Source: Deltaproteobacteria bacterium (GTDB lineage Bacteria > Myxococcota > Kuafuiibacteriia > Kuafuiibacteriales > Kuafuiibacteriaceae). From it: a stretch of DNA of 64,000 nt. Shown here piece by piece: positions 33,885-43,450 of the stretch (positions within the stretch are counted from its first letter, which is position 1; every line of letters begins with the position of its first letter). Under the pieces are notes generated by a model that was not told where the DNA came from, did no database searches, and saw only the letters and a program-made list of their open reading frames with translations. Both the position numbers and the translations under genes were made by a program. The DNA lies in assembly GCA_020632995.1 (NCBI GenBank), contig JACKEN010000001.1, positions 590,001 through 654,000 on the forward strand. The letters are read 5' to 3'.

Positions 33885-36488
33885 TCAGCGCTCCTTCTCC
33901 TTCTTCTTCTTCTTCTTCTTCTCCTTCTTGTGCTTGCCCGGCGCGGCCTCCAGCGCCTGCAACCTGTCCTTCAGCGCCTGGTGCTGGTGGGTGAGGGCGC
34001 GGAGCTGGTGGTCCAGGCGCTCCACCCGGGCGGGCTCCGCCCCCGCCTGCCCGAGGCCCTGGGCGGCGAGGCGCATGGCCCTTCGCGCCCGCCCGTCGAG
34101 CTCGCGGGCGGCCGCCGCCTCGAGGGCCGCGCCCGCCGCGGGCTCGCGCAGGGTCAGGAGGGCGTGGGCCGCGTTGATCCGGACCCGGAGGCTCGCGTCG
34201 TCGAGGAGGACCTCCAGGCGCTCCCGGGTCTCGGCCCGGGCCAGGCTGTGGGGCGGGGCGAAGGCGCCCAGGGTGCCGAGGGCGCTCACCGCCGCCTCGC
34301 GCACCCGCGGGTGGTTCTCGGGCCCGGCGCAGCTGGCGAGGCGGGGGAGGGCGTCGAGGGCCCGGAGCCGGGCCAGGCCCTCCACCGCCGCGGCGCGGAT
34401 GCAGTGCAGGTGGCCTTGCCGATCGAGCGCGCGGTGCACGACCTCCGCCGCCGCGCCGAGGGCCGCGGCGTCGTGGGCCCCGTGGGGCTCGAGGGTCTCG
34501 GCCCCCAGCTCGGCCAGGGTGCGCACGGTGTCGGCCAGGGCGTAGTCGGAGCGCTCGAGCTCCATGTGCCGGATCAAGAACTCGGACACCGGCACCGCCT
34601 GGGCGGTGAAGCGCGAAAGGGCCCGGATGGCCGCGCGCCGCACCCGCACGCTGCCGTCCTGGAGCACCGCGTCGGTGAGGGCCTCCCGGGCCGCCTCGGT
34701 CGGCACCCGGCCGAGGGCCTTCGCCGCCTCGAGGCGCACCTCGGGCCGCGTGTCATCCTGCAGGGTGGATTGCACATCCTCGAGCGAGGCGGGGTCGCCC
34801 AGCCGGGCGAGGGCGCGCAGGGCGGCGATGGCGGCCCGGGTGTCCTCCTCGGCCTCGAGCAGGGCCCGCAGCTCGGCCGGGGGGAGCCCGAGGGCGACCT
34901 CGGCCGGCAGGTGTCCGCCGGGATCGAAGACCACGTAGCGCAGGTTGCCCTGCACCGGGAGCATGAAGGTGTGGCGCTCGGCCTCGAGGTGCACCACGTG
35001 CCGGGCGCGGCCCTGGTCGGTGACCACGTCGACGTCGACGTCGAGGTGGTAGACGTCGGCGGTCTGCCGGACGCCGAGCTCGTAGCGGCCCTCGCGCCGG
35101 CGGCCCTTCACCTCGAGCTTCGGGTGACCGGGCCGGTGCACAAGCTCCTCGAAGAGCCGCTCCACGTTGCGCCCGGTCTCCTCCTCGATCGCTCGGGCGA
35201 GGTCGTGGCTGTCGGCCGAGCGGCTCCGGAACAGCTCCGCGTAGTGGCCCAGCGCGCGGAAGAACGCGTCATCGCCCAGCAGGTGGTGGAGGTAGTGCAG
35301 GACGCAGGCCCCCTTCTCGTACAGGTGCCGGTCGAACAGCTCGATCGGCTCCTCGTACTCGCGGGTCACCAGGGCCCGCCGGTAGGGCTCGGCCAGGTAG
35401 CTCTCGAAGAGGGTGAGGCGGTCGTGGTCCGCCGCGCCCGGGCCGTCGACGTGGGCCCGCCAGAGGATCTCGAAGTAGGTGGCGAAGCCCTCGTGGAGCC
35501 AGCCGTGGGCCCAGTCGGTGCAGGTCACGAGGTCGCCCCACCACTGGTGGGCCAGCTCGTGGGCGATGAGGGCCTCGGAGCGGGTGCGCACGTCCTCTTC
35601 CGCTCGGGCGTCGAACAGGATGTGCTCGGTGAGGCTGGTGGCGGTGGTGTTCTCCATCCCGCCGAAGATGAAGTCCGCCACCACGATCTGGCTGTAGCGC
35701 GGGTAGGGGTACGGGATGCCGGTGCGCTCCGCGAAGTGCGCCACCATCTGGGCGGTCCGGGAGAACGTCAACCTGCCTTGCTCGAGCTGGTGCGGGTGCA
35801 CGTAGCTCACCACCGGCAGGGCGCCGGCCTGGTCCTCGATCGCCACGTACTCGCCGACCACGAGGGTCATCAGGTAGGCGGGGTGGGGGGTGTCGTGCCG
35901 GTAGTGGAGGATCCTGCGGCCGTCCTCCACCCGGTCGTGGAGGAGCTCACCGTTCGAGAGGGCGAAGAGCCCCTCGGGCACGGAGGCGATCAGCTCGGTG
36001 CGGGCCTTGTGGAAGGGGTGGTCCAGGCAGGGGAACCAGAAGCGGCTGTCGTCGTCCTGGCCCTGGGTCCAGACCTCGGTCGGGCGCTGGGGGGCGAAGG
36101 GGCTGCCGGAGATGAAGTAGAGGCCCCGGCGCGGGGTCCCCTCGTAGGCCACGGTGACAACCAGCTCGGTGTGCACCGGAAGAGGGGCAGGGAGCCGGAT
36201 GTCCAGGTGCGGGTCCCGGGCCTCGAAGGGCAGGGGGTTCCCGTCCGCGTCCCGGACCTCGGTGATGGTGAGCTCCGCCGCGTCCAGGGTCAGCACGCTG
36301 AGGGGCTGCCGGGGCACCACGGTGAGGGTCACCACCCCCTGGATCCGCCCCTGGGCCGGGTCAACCCGGAGCTCGAGCCGCACGTGCTCCAGCCGGACCG
36401 CGCGGTCGGGGGGGTAGTGGGGGTGGGCGGTCGGGAGGGCGAAGGGGCGAGGGTGGGCCACGCCCCGGCGGGTCAGCTCGTGCCACAT
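33885..36488 (-). CDS. M1-family metalloaminopeptidase with C-terminal HEAT repeats
   Basis: The 867-aa zinc peptidase has the substrate motif FGGMENTTAT (GAMEN-like), zinc motif HELAHQWWGD with second Glu in GFATYFEI downstream (about residues 310-335), and a Tyr in YEKGACVLHYL. From about residue 555, HEAT-like repeats follow (for example DTRPEVRLEAAKALG, DGSVRVRRAAIRALS), then a helical stretch. The tail is almost all Lys and Glu (last ~16 residues). No signal peptide is visible, so it is probably cytosolic. Confidence 0.92.
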   Translation of the reverse strand: MWHELTRRGVAHPRPFALPTAHPHYPPDRAVRLEHVRLELRVDPAQGRIQGVVTLTVVPRQPLSVLTLDAAELTITEVRDADGNPLPFEARDPHLDIRLPAPLPVHTELVVTVAYEGTPRRGLYFISGSPFAPQRPTEVWTQGQDDDSRFWFPCLDHPFHKARTELIASVPEGLFALSNGELLHDRVEDGRRILHYRHDTPHPAYLMTLVVGEYVAIEDQAGALPVVSYVHPHQLEQGRLTFSRTAQMVAHFAERTGIPYPYPRYSQIVVADFIFGGMENTTATSLTEHILFDARAEEDVRTRSEALIAHELAHQWWGDLVTCTDWAHGWLHEGFATYFEILWRAHVDGPGAADHDRLTLFESYLAEPYRRALVTREYEEPIELFDRHLYEKGACVLHYLHHLLGDDAFFRALGHYAELFRSRSADSHDLARAIEEETGRNVERLFEELVHRPGHPKLEVKGRRREGRYELGVRQTADVYHLDVDVDVVTDQGRARHVVHLEAERHTFMLPVQGNLRYVVFDPGGHLPAEVALGLPPAELRALLEAEEDTRAAIAALRALARLGDPASLEDVQSTLQDDTRPEVRLEAAKALGRVPTEAAREALTDAVLQDGSVRVRRAAIRALSRFTAQAVPVSEFLIRHMELERSDYALADTVRTLAELGAETLEPHGAHDAAALGAAAEVVHRALDRQGHLHCIRAAAVEGLARLRALDALPRLASCAGPENHPRVREAAVSALGTLGAFAPPHSLARAETRERLEVLLDDASLRVRINAAHALLTLREPAAGAALEAAAARELDGRARRAMRLAAQGLGQAGAEPARVERLDHQLRALTHQHQALKDRLQALEAAPGKHKKEKKKKKKKEKER

Positions 36489-36614
36489 GTCCACCCTGGG
36501 ATGTACGAGGAATCCTGGATCAGATCCAATTCTTGGGGGCTCGGGGCGCCTCTTGCCCCAGGTGACAGGTTGCAATTGCGCTCCCGGCCGCAGGCGTCTA
36601 GGTTGGCCCCCCCG

Positions 36615-37349
36615 ATGCGCTACGCGATCATCTCGGACATCCACGGGAACATCGAAGCGCTGGAAGCGATCCTGGCGCGCTTCGAACAGATCGGCGGCAT
36701 CGACGAGTACTTCTGCCTGGGCGACATCGTGGGCTACGGCGCGGAGCCCGACGCGTGCTGCTCGCGGGTGCGGGAGCTCTGCAAGGTGACCCTCCTCGGC
36801 AACCACGACGCGGCGGTGGCGGGGCGGATGGACTACTCCTACTATTATCCTGCGGCCCGGGAGGCCCTGGACTGGTGCGTGGACAAGCTCTCGCCCGACA
36901 ACATGGCGTGGCTGAAGGCGCTGCCCTACACCCACCGGGTGGAGCACGTGGAGCTGTCCCACGGCTCGCCCTTCCAGCCCGAGGAGTACGACTACATCTT
37001 CGCGCTGGAGCAGGCGCGGGACCTCATCCAGCAGAAGGCGGACCTGGCCGACGTGACCTTCATCGGCCACTCGCACCTCCCGAAGGTGTTCGCGCTGTCG
37101 GGCGAGGAGGCGATGGACGTGGTCGCCCCGAAGTTCAGCCTCAAGCCGGACATGAAGTACGTGATCACCGTGGGCTCGGTGGGCCAGCCGCGGGACTACG
37201 ACCCGCGGGCCTGCGCGGGGCTCTACGACACCGAGGCGCGGCGCTTCGAGTACGTGCGGGTGGAGTACGACATCGAGACCCAGCGTCAGAAGATCATCGA
37301 CGCCGGCCTCGCCCACAACTTCGGGACCCGGCTCCTCCTCGGCATCTGA
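36615..37349 (+). CDS. metallophosphoesterase (calcineurin-like)
   Basis: The 244-aa protein has the full dimetal motif set: ISDIHGNIEAL (Asp8, His10), CLGDIVGYG, LLGNHDAAV, ELSHGSP and FIGHSH. This matches the small cytosolic phosphodiesterase/diadenosine-type phosphatase group; the substrate cannot be read from the sequence. The next gene's ATG overlaps its stop (TGATG), so they are coupled. Confidence 0.92.
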   Translation: MRYAIISDIHGNIEALEAILARFEQIGGIDEYFCLGDIVGYGAEPDACCSRVRELCKVTLLGNHDAAVAGRMDYSYYYPAAREALDWCVDKLSPDNMAWLKALPYTHRVEHVELSHGSPFQPEEYDYIFALEQARDLIQQKADLADVTFIGHSHLPKVFALSGEEAMDVVAPKFSLKPDMKYVITVGSVGQPRDYDPRACAGLYDTEARRFEYVRVEYDIETQRQKIIDAGLAHNFGTRLLLGI

Positions 37350-38227
37350 TGCGCCCCCTCGCGCTGGCCCTGCTCCCGCTCCTGGCCGTGGGCTGCCAGC
37401 AGATCGAGGCGTGGCGGGACCAGGGGCGGCTGCCCATCGTCTACGTCGACATCCCGGAGCGCTTCTTGGAGGCGGAGGGCCACCCCGAGGCGCGGGCCCA
37501 GGCCGAGGCCGCCCTCACCGCGGTGATGAAGGCGTGGCCGGACTTCGCGTTCCGCACCGCGAACACGGGCGAGGTCGGGTGGCAGCTCACGGTGCGGGTG
37601 CCCCAGGCCACCGAGCGCGAGGCCGACGATCACCCGGAGCTCCTGCACCGCTCGGTCGGTGTGCAGCTCCTGTTGCGCGCGGTCGGCAAGGTGGAGCGCG
37701 ACCCGTCGCAGGTCGCGGTCGAGAGCCTCTTCACCGCCGACGTCCCGAAGGCGACCCCCTTCGGTGAGACCGTGGCCGCGGCGATCGAAGACGCGGGGCG
37801 GCGCATGCAGGTGGCGATGGACCTCGCGTGGGGCCCCGACGCCGGGGTGCTCGAGGGGCTGAAGTCCGAACAGGAGTGGCGCCGGCTCCTCGCGGTCGAC
37901 GCGGCCGGGCAGCGGCGGCTCGCGGCGGCGGCCCCCGCCCTGATCGCGCTGGTGCGGGACCCCGAGCAGCCACCCAACCTCGTCGTCGCGGGGGTCGGGG
38001 CCCTGGTGGCGATGCGGGCCACCGACGCGGCGGGGGCGATCATCGACGCCTGCCGGGACCGCCCGGCGGAGTACGTGGTGCAGATGATCTACGCCCTGGG
38101 GGCGCTCGGCGGGCGGGAGGCGGAGGCCTACCTGTTCACCGTGCAGAGCGGGCACCCCCACCCCGAGGTGCGGGCCGCGGCGGCCCAGGCGCTCGAGGAG
38201 CTGAGCCGGAAGGCCGGCGCAGAGTAG
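37349..38227 (+). CDS. lipoprotein with HEAT-like C-terminus
   Basis: The 292-aa protein has a lipobox (PLLAVGC, Cys16). Residues 20-160 have no recognised domain. The C-terminal ~100 residues resemble HEAT/PBS-type repeats (RLAAAAPALIALVRDPEQPP, EAYLFTVQSGHPHPEVRAAAAQALEEL). It would face the periplasm or outer membrane and probably mediates protein contacts. Its ATG is fused with the phosphoesterase stop. Confidence 0.82.
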   Translation: MRPLALALLPLLAVGCQQIEAWRDQGRLPIVYVDIPERFLEAEGHPEARAQAEAALTAVMKAWPDFAFRTANTGEVGWQLTVRVPQATEREADDHPELLHRSVGVQLLLRAVGKVERDPSQVAVESLFTADVPKATPFGETVAAAIEDAGRRMQVAMDLAWGPDAGVLEGLKSEQEWRRLLAVDAAGQRRLAAAAPALIALVRDPEQPPNLVVAGVGALVAMRATDAAGAIIDACRDRPAEYVVQMIYALGALGGREAEAYLFTVQSGHPHPEVRAAAAQALEELSRKAGAE

Positions 38228-38264
38228 CTTGCGTGGCACCCTCAAAGGTGGGAAGCCCGAACCC

Positions 38265-38882
38265 GTGCTGCGCTTCCTCGCCCCGCTGATCCTCGCGCCC
38301 GTCCTCGCCTGCGCCACCACCCCCGGCGCCGGCCCTGAGGGCCCCGCCACCGCCGCCGACTACGCCCCGCTCAAGGTCGGGGCCTCGTGGACCTACGCGG
38401 TGAAGTTCCCTGGCCAGGCGGGGGAGCGCACGATCACCATCCTCGAGGAGAAGGACGGCTACTTCGTGGACAGCGCGGGGGGCGCCCTCCGCCACACCCC
38501 CGAGGGGCTCCGCGACCAGGTCCGGTTCCTCCTGCGGAACCCCCTCACCGTGGGCGCGACCTGGAAGGCGGTGGTGAGCGCGTCCGCGGTGGAGCACTAC
38601 ACCCTGGAGGGGGTGGGGGAGCCCTGCACCGCCCAGGCGGGCGCCTTCACCGACTGCCTGGTGGTGGCGGGGTCGATCCGGCAGGACGCCCAGCATACGC
38701 TCCACTCCAAGTTCTACTGGGCGCGGGGGGTGGGGCTGGTGAAGATCACCACCGCCCTGGAATACCAGGGCAAGATCGAGCCCCAGACCGAGCAGAGCCT
38801 GATGCACTACAACCTCGCCCCCAAGGCCGCGGCCCCGGCGGAGGGCGAGGAAGCCCCGACGGACGAGGGGTGGTCCAGGTGA
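38265..38882 (+). CDS. lipoprotein of unknown function
   Basis: The 205-aa product starts at GTG (38265), with AAAGGTGGGAA upstream, which gives a short signal peptide ending in the lipobox LAPVLAC. An earlier in-frame start adds a non-signal extension. The mature part is beta-rich (SWTYAVKFPGQAG, TITILEEKDGYFV, ALEYQGKIE) with two Cys in EPCTAQAGAFTDC. No named domain was recognised, although the layout resembles secreted proteins that measure or bind a ligand. Confidence 0.75.
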   Translation: MLRFLAPLILAPVLACATTPGAGPEGPATAADYAPLKVGASWTYAVKFPGQAGERTITILEEKDGYFVDSAGGALRHTPEGLRDQVRFLLRNPLTVGATWKAVVSASAVEHYTLEGVGEPCTAQAGAFTDCLVVAGSIRQDAQHTLHSKFYWARGVGLVKITTALEYQGKIEPQTEQSLMHYNLAPKAAAPAEGEEAPTDEGWSR

Positions 38883-38951
38883 GGGCCTGATGCCCCTCGG
38901 CACCCCGGCGGATTCCAAGGGCGCGCGATCCCTGGTCATGCTGACCTCGCC

Positions 38952-40361
38952 ATGTCCCTGATGGCCTTCCTCGGATCCGCGGCGGGCGCGCTTTATCGCG
39001 AGCGTCGCTACTCCGAGGCCCAGATGCAGGCGGTGCAGGCCCGGCGCCTGTCCGCGCTGCTGCAGCACGCCCGGGCGCACACCGCCCTGGGCGAGGAGCG
39101 CCTCGGCCACCTGGATCTGGACGCGGTCGACCTGACCCGGGTCCCGACCATCACCAAGCAGCTCCTCACCGAGCGCTTCGATCACTCGGTGGCCCACGGG
39201 GTGCCCTCGCTCGCCGAGGTCATGGCCTTCACCGCGGCGCGCGACCAGGTGGGGCACCAGCTCAAGGACGAGTTCATCTGCGCCACCACCTCCGGCACCA
39301 CCGGGCGGGTGGGCTACTTCGTCACCGACAAGCGGGCCTGGGCCGCGCTGAACGGCGCGCTCTTCGCGCGTATCCTGCGGCACCGCCTCATCCCCCGCGA
39401 GGTGCTGCGCTTCTCACCCATGCGGCGCTACCGGATGGCGATGGCGGTGGCCACCGGCGGGCACTTCATCACCCGGCTGGTCTCCACCTTCCAGCCGCTG
39501 CTGGCCCGCGGGATGATGACGATGGAGGCCTTCTCGATCACCGAGCCGATCGAGGCGACGGTCGAGAAGCTGAACCGCTACCAGCCCCACTACCTGCACA
39601 GCTACCCGACCTACCTCGAGATGCTGGCGAGGGTGCAACTGGAAGGTGCCTTGCAGATCGATCCGGAGTTCATCTCGCTCGGGAGCGAGCCGGTGAGCGC
39701 GCTGGCCCGGGCCACCATCCAGCGCGCCTTCCCCAACGCGGAGATCAGCGAGACCTACGGGGCGACCGAGTGCCTGCCGATGGCCAACCAGTGTCGGCAC
39801 GGGCGCCTGCACGCCAACACCGACCTGTGCGTGCTCGAGCCGGTGGACGCCGACGGCCAGCCTGTGCCGGTGGGGGTGCCGTCCGAGAAGGTGCTGGTGA
39901 CCAACCTCCTGAACCGCGCCCAGCCCCTCATCCGTTACGAGCTGATGGACTCGGTGACGGTGCTGGACGAGCCGTGCCCCTGCGGCGCCGCCCTCCCGGT
40001 CATCCGGGTGGAGGGGCGCTCGGACGACACCTTCTTCCTCGCGGATCACGAGGGGCGCTTCCACGCCTACCCGCCGGTGCCGTTCGAGGTGCTCTTCCTC
40101 GATCTGCGGGGGCTGGAGCAGTACCAGCTCGTGCACGAAGCGCAGAACCACCTGCACATCAGGGTGGTGACCGGCCCCGGCGCCGACGTGGCGGCGGTGA
40201 AGGCTGAGCTCCTGCAACGCTTCCGGCGCTACTTCGCGCAGAACCACCTCGCGGAGTGCGTGCGCCTCGACGTGTCGGTGGTGCCGACGCTGGAGCGCGA
40301 GGCCACCGGCCACAAGCTGCGGCAGGTGTTCAGCAAGGTCCCCCGTCCGGTCGCCGCCTGA
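38952..40361 (+). CDS. PaaK-like phenylacetate-CoA ligase / AMP-forming ligase
   Basis: The 469-aa member of the ANL superfamily close to PaaK and coenzyme F390 synthetase activates a carboxylic acid with ATP. Motifs: TTSGTTGRVGYFVTD (P-loop-like, about residues 115-130), SETYGATECLPMA, and the adenylate-binding end RVEGRSDDTFFLAD. The C-terminal small domain continues to the end with the TGHKLRQV lysine. The natural substrate is unknown. Confidence 0.9.
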   Translation: MSLMAFLGSAAGALYRERRYSEAQMQAVQARRLSALLQHARAHTALGEERLGHLDLDAVDLTRVPTITKQLLTERFDHSVAHGVPSLAEVMAFTAARDQVGHQLKDEFICATTSGTTGRVGYFVTDKRAWAALNGALFARILRHRLIPREVLRFSPMRRYRMAMAVATGGHFITRLVSTFQPLLARGMMTMEAFSITEPIEATVEKLNRYQPHYLHSYPTYLEMLARVQLEGALQIDPEFISLGSEPVSALARATIQRAFPNAEISETYGATECLPMANQCRHGRLHANTDLCVLEPVDADGQPVPVGVPSEKVLVTNLLNRAQPLIRYELMDSVTVLDEPCPCGAALPVIRVEGRSDDTFFLADHEGRFHAYPPVPFEVLFLDLRGLEQYQLVHEAQNHLHIRVVTGPGADVAAVKAELLQRFRRYFAQNHLAECVRLDVSVVPTLEREATGHKLRQVFSKVPRPVAA

Positions 40362-40399
40362 GGCGCGCCAGGATCCCCACCCGACGGGTAGAGGGATGC

Positions 40400-41428
40400 A
40401 TGCGTGGGTGGGCGCTGGCCGGGCTCGCTGGCCTTGGGGTCGTCGCGTGGTCGGACGGGGCGTGGGCCTGCTCGGGGCTCAACTGCGTCGACGGCTACCT
40501 CTACCCGGCGGGGCGCCAGGTGCCTCTCGGCACCCAGGCCATAGTGTGGCGGCCCAACGCCGGGTACAGCTACGGCCTCGACGAGGTCACCGCCACCCTG
40601 ACCCGGGTCGACTCCGGCGCGGAGGTCTCCTTCGAGGTCGCGCAGTACCACAGCGGCCTGGTGCTGACCTTCCCGGTGCCGCTCTCCCAGGGGGCGTACC
40701 GGTTCGTCGATCCCGGGGCGTGCGCGGGCCCGACCGGCCAGACCGGCTTCACCGCGGAGTTCGTGGTGGACGGGCACGCTGACCTCCCGCTCGACCTGGG
40801 GACCCTGCTCGTCGAGCAGGAGGCCGAGGGCGCGGTGCAGGTCGAGGCCAGCGCCCAGTGCAGCGTGGGGGTGCCCTCCGCCTTCGCCGATCTCCGGGTG
40901 TCGCTGAGCGAGGGCGCCAGCCCCTGGGCCGCGCTCCTGCTCTACCGCACCCTGGTGGACGGGGTGGAGTGGCGCCCCAAGGACTTCGCGCCCCGGGAGC
41001 TCCCGGTGGGGGGCTCGTGGCGGGGTCGAGGCAGCGACACCGTCTTCGCGCCGTGCGGTGAGCTGCCTTCCGGCGCGGCGCAGTATGGGTTGACGCAGGG
41101 GGTCCACACCGTGGTTATGCAGGCTACCCTGCCGGGGGCCAACCTTCTGCTCGAGACCGATCCGGTACAGGTCAACCTGACCTGCACCCAGACCCCGACC
41201 CCTGACGCGGGCGTCGACGCCGGCGTCGACGTGGACGCGGGCGTCGTCACCGACGCGGGGCAGGACGCGGGGCCGGGCGATGGTCTGGCCGGGGTCGAAG
41301 ACGGCTGCACGTGTCGACACTCGGGTTCGGGGCCCGCGGGGCTGGGTTGGCTCCTCGGGTGGGGCGGGCTGCTCCTCGCCGCCCTCGGGCGTCGGCGCCG
41401 CTTGCCGCGCCGCGCCGACCGGGCGTAG
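40400..41428 (+). CDS. secreted protein with MYXO-CTERM-like anchor
   Basis: The 342-aa protein has a signal peptide ending near WAC (about residue 22), then a Cys-containing folded part (residues 25-255). A repetitive Asp-Ala-Gly/Val linker follows, then a C-terminal tripartite signal: CTC motif, hydrophobic helix (GLGWLLGWGGLLLAAL) and Arg cluster. This is the MYXO-CTERM pattern known in Myxococcota. The body has no named domain. Of the two overlapping ATG triplets (40396, 40400), only the second is in frame. Confidence 0.85.
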   Translation: MRGWALAGLAGLGVVAWSDGAWACSGLNCVDGYLYPAGRQVPLGTQAIVWRPNAGYSYGLDEVTATLTRVDSGAEVSFEVAQYHSGLVLTFPVPLSQGAYRFVDPGACAGPTGQTGFTAEFVVDGHADLPLDLGTLLVEQEAEGAVQVEASAQCSVGVPSAFADLRVSLSEGASPWAALLLYRTLVDGVEWRPKDFAPRELPVGGSWRGRGSDTVFAPCGELPSGAAQYGLTQGVHTVVMQATLPGANLLLETDPVQVNLTCTQTPTPDAGVDAGVDVDAGVVTDAGQDAGPGDGLAGVEDGCTCRHSGSGPAGLGWLLGWGGLLLAALGRRRRLPRRADRA

Positions 41429-41438
41429 ACCGGGGGCA

Positions 41439-42179
41439 GTGAGCACCGCGGGCGTCCTGGTCATCGGCAACGAGGTCCTCTCCGGCAAGGTCGAGGAGGA
41501 GAACGCGCGTTACCTGGTGAGGGAGCTCCGGGCGCTGGGCGTGGACCTGCAGCGGATCGTGGTGGTCCGGGACGACGTCGACACGATCGCCGAGGATCTA
41601 CGGGCGATGGCCGCGCGCTTCACGTGGGTCTTCACCTCGGGCGGGGTGGGCTCCACCCACGACGACGTGACGCTGAGCGCGGTGGCCAAGGCCTTCGACG
41701 TGCCCCTTCGGGAGCAGCCCGAGGTCCTCGCGCTGCTGGAGTCCTACTTCAAGGAGCGGATGAACGACGCGGTCCGCCGCATGGCCTGGCTCCCCGAGGG
41801 CACCACCTTGGAGGGCCTGGGCGAGCTGCCCTTCCCGGTCATGCGGGTGCGCAACGTCTACGTGTTCCCGGGGGTGCCGCGGTACCTGCGGATGAAGTTC
41901 GAGTACCTGAAGGCCCACCTGAAGGTGGAGCAGCCCTTCGTGCTCAGCCAGCTGTTCCTCCGGGTCACCGAGGATCGGCTCGCGATCCCCTTCGCTCGGG
42001 AGGCCGCGCGCTTCCCGGATCTCGACTTCGGCTCCTACCCCCAGCTGGACGACGCCGAGGTGAAGACCAAGCTGACGGTGGAGGGTCGAGACCCTGCCCG
42101 GGTGGCCGCGGCCTTTCACGCATTGCTGGAATGGCTGGATCCGGGGTGGGTGGTGCGCACCGAGCCGCCCACGGTTTGA
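41439..42179 (+). CDS. CinA/MoaB-like molybdopterin-binding domain protein
   Basis: The 246-aa protein has the N-terminal CinA/MoeA-type domain: VLVIGNEVLSGKVEEENARYL, TSGGVGSTHDDVT (the GGxGxTxDD loop) and VFPGVPRYLRMKF. It lacks the C-terminal nicotinamide-nucleotide amidase domain of full-length CinA, and is thus the short form (COG1058). It starts at GTG, 10 nt after the preceding stop. A role in cofactor or nucleotide clean-up is inferred. Confidence 0.87.
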   Translation: MSTAGVLVIGNEVLSGKVEEENARYLVRELRALGVDLQRIVVVRDDVDTIAEDLRAMAARFTWVFTSGGVGSTHDDVTLSAVAKAFDVPLREQPEVLALLESYFKERMNDAVRRMAWLPEGTTLEGLGELPFPVMRVRNVYVFPGVPRYLRMKFEYLKAHLKVEQPFVLSQLFLRVTEDRLAIPFAREAARFPDLDFGSYPQLDDAEVKTKLTVEGRDPARVAAAFHALLEWLDPGWVVRTEPPTV

Positions 42180-42214
42180 CGGTATAAACGGGGGCGTGGT
42201 AGCCGGGCTTGGGC

Positions 42215-43450
42215 ATGGCGAGGTGCGGCTGGTCGGTCGGGGCGGTGGTCCTCGCAACGCTCCTGGCGTCTTCTGGCGCCCAGGCCGCGCCGCGGGGCGT
42301 GCTGGTCCTGCCGCTCGAGCACCAGAACCTCCCCACCGGCACCGCGACCGCGCTGAACCAGGCGATCCGCGATGAGGTGAAGGCCTCGCTGCCCCGCTAC
42401 CGCCTCCTGCCGCCCCCCGCCCTCGACCTGATGGAGATGCAGCTGGCCGCTGGCTGCGTGGACGCGTCGCCGACCTGCCTGGCCAGCATCGGGCGCACCC
42501 TGAGCGCGGCGCGGGTGGTGCGGGTGGTGACCCGCGGCACCGCGGAGCGCCTCCAGCTGAAGGTGATGGTGGTGCGGACTCGCAACCCCAAGGCCTCCAC
42601 CTACGACGCCGAGCTCCTCGGGGTGGACGAGGAGAGCGTGCCCGAGTTCCGGTGGCACGTGGCCAAGGGGCTCGGCCGCAACCCCGGGGCGCTCCTCGGC
42701 GGGATGGAGCTCTACACCGCCTCGAAGGTCGGGGCGCTGGCCGGGGCCGAGCTGTTCCTCGACGACACCAAGGTGGAGCCCGCGGCCCTCGCCGGCCTCA
42801 CCCCGGGCAAGCACCGGCTGGAGGTGCACCAGCAGGGCTTCGAGACCTTCATCTGGCTGGGGCAGGTCCGGCCCGGCCGGACCACCCGGGTCGGGGTGGT
42901 GTTCGAGCCGAAGCGGGTGGCTTCGGCGCCGCCGGTCGAGGTCGCCCCGCCGCCGCCGGCCGAGGTCACCCCGCCGATCGAGACCCCGCCGCCACCGGTG
43001 GTGTCGGTGCCGCCGCCGCCCCCGGCGCTGCCGCCTCCGCCGCCGCCGCCGCTCCCGCCGCCCACCCAGACGGAGGCGCCGAAGCTGGTCTTCACCTGGG
43101 TCTTCGCGGCCGGCACGGTGCTGGCGGCCTCCACCGCGACCATCTTCATGGTGCGGACCTACCAGGCGGACAAGGAGATCAACTCGGAGCCCTACCAGTA
43201 CGCCTGCAAGACACCGGACGACAGGGACTACGAAAGCGACTTCTGCCGATCGGCCCGCACCTCGGTCCTCGTCCAGTGGATCGCCTGGGGGGCCACCGCG
43301 GCGTTCGGTGGGGCGACGATCGCCGCCTTCTTCCTCGAGGACGGCCCCGAGTTCTTCAGCAAGGCCGGCGGTGAGGACGAGCCCACCGTGCGGTGGGGGG
43401 TGGCGCCTGGCCCGGACGGGGTGAGCGCCAGCCTCCGGGTGGACTTCTGA
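42215..43450 (+). CDS. exported PEGA-domain protein with proline-rich linker and membrane helix
   Basis: The 411-aa protein has a signal peptide ending AQAA (about residue 25), an N-terminal domain with LASIGRTLSAARVVRVVT that resembles CsgG/TolB-type regions, and a PEGA domain (about 175-225, AELFLDDTKVEPAALAGLTPGKHRLEVHQQG). A long Pro/Val-rich linker (about 230-290) follows, then hydrophobic segments and a C-terminal tail. It is probably an envelope protein. The downstream two genes are closely spaced and may form an operon with it. Confidence 0.8.
   Translation: MARCGWSVGAVVLATLLASSGAQAAPRGVLVLPLEHQNLPTGTATALNQAIRDEVKASLPRYRLLPPPALDLMEMQLAAGCVDASPTCLASIGRTLSAARVVRVVTRGTAERLQLKVMVVRTRNPKASTYDAELLGVDEESVPEFRWHVAKGLGRNPGALLGGMELYTASKVGALAGAELFLDDTKVEPAALAGLTPGKHRLEVHQQGFETFIWLGQVRPGRTTRVGVVFEPKRVASAPPVEVAPPPPAEVTPPIETPPPPVVSVPPPPPALPPPPPPPLPPPTQTEAPKLVFTWVFAAGTVLAASTATIFMVRTYQADKEINSEPYQYACKTPDDRDYESDFCRSARTSVLVQWIAWGATAAFGGATIAAFFLEDGPEFFSKAGGEDEPTVRWGVAPGPDGVSASLRVDF

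Noticed and set aside
33930..37349. Very long open frame (over 1100 codons) on the plus strand opposite the M1 aminopeptidase, joined to the phosphoesterase
   Set aside because: It is an antisense shadow caused by high GC content. The minus strand has clear M1 motifs, and only its 3' part (from 36615) is a real gene.
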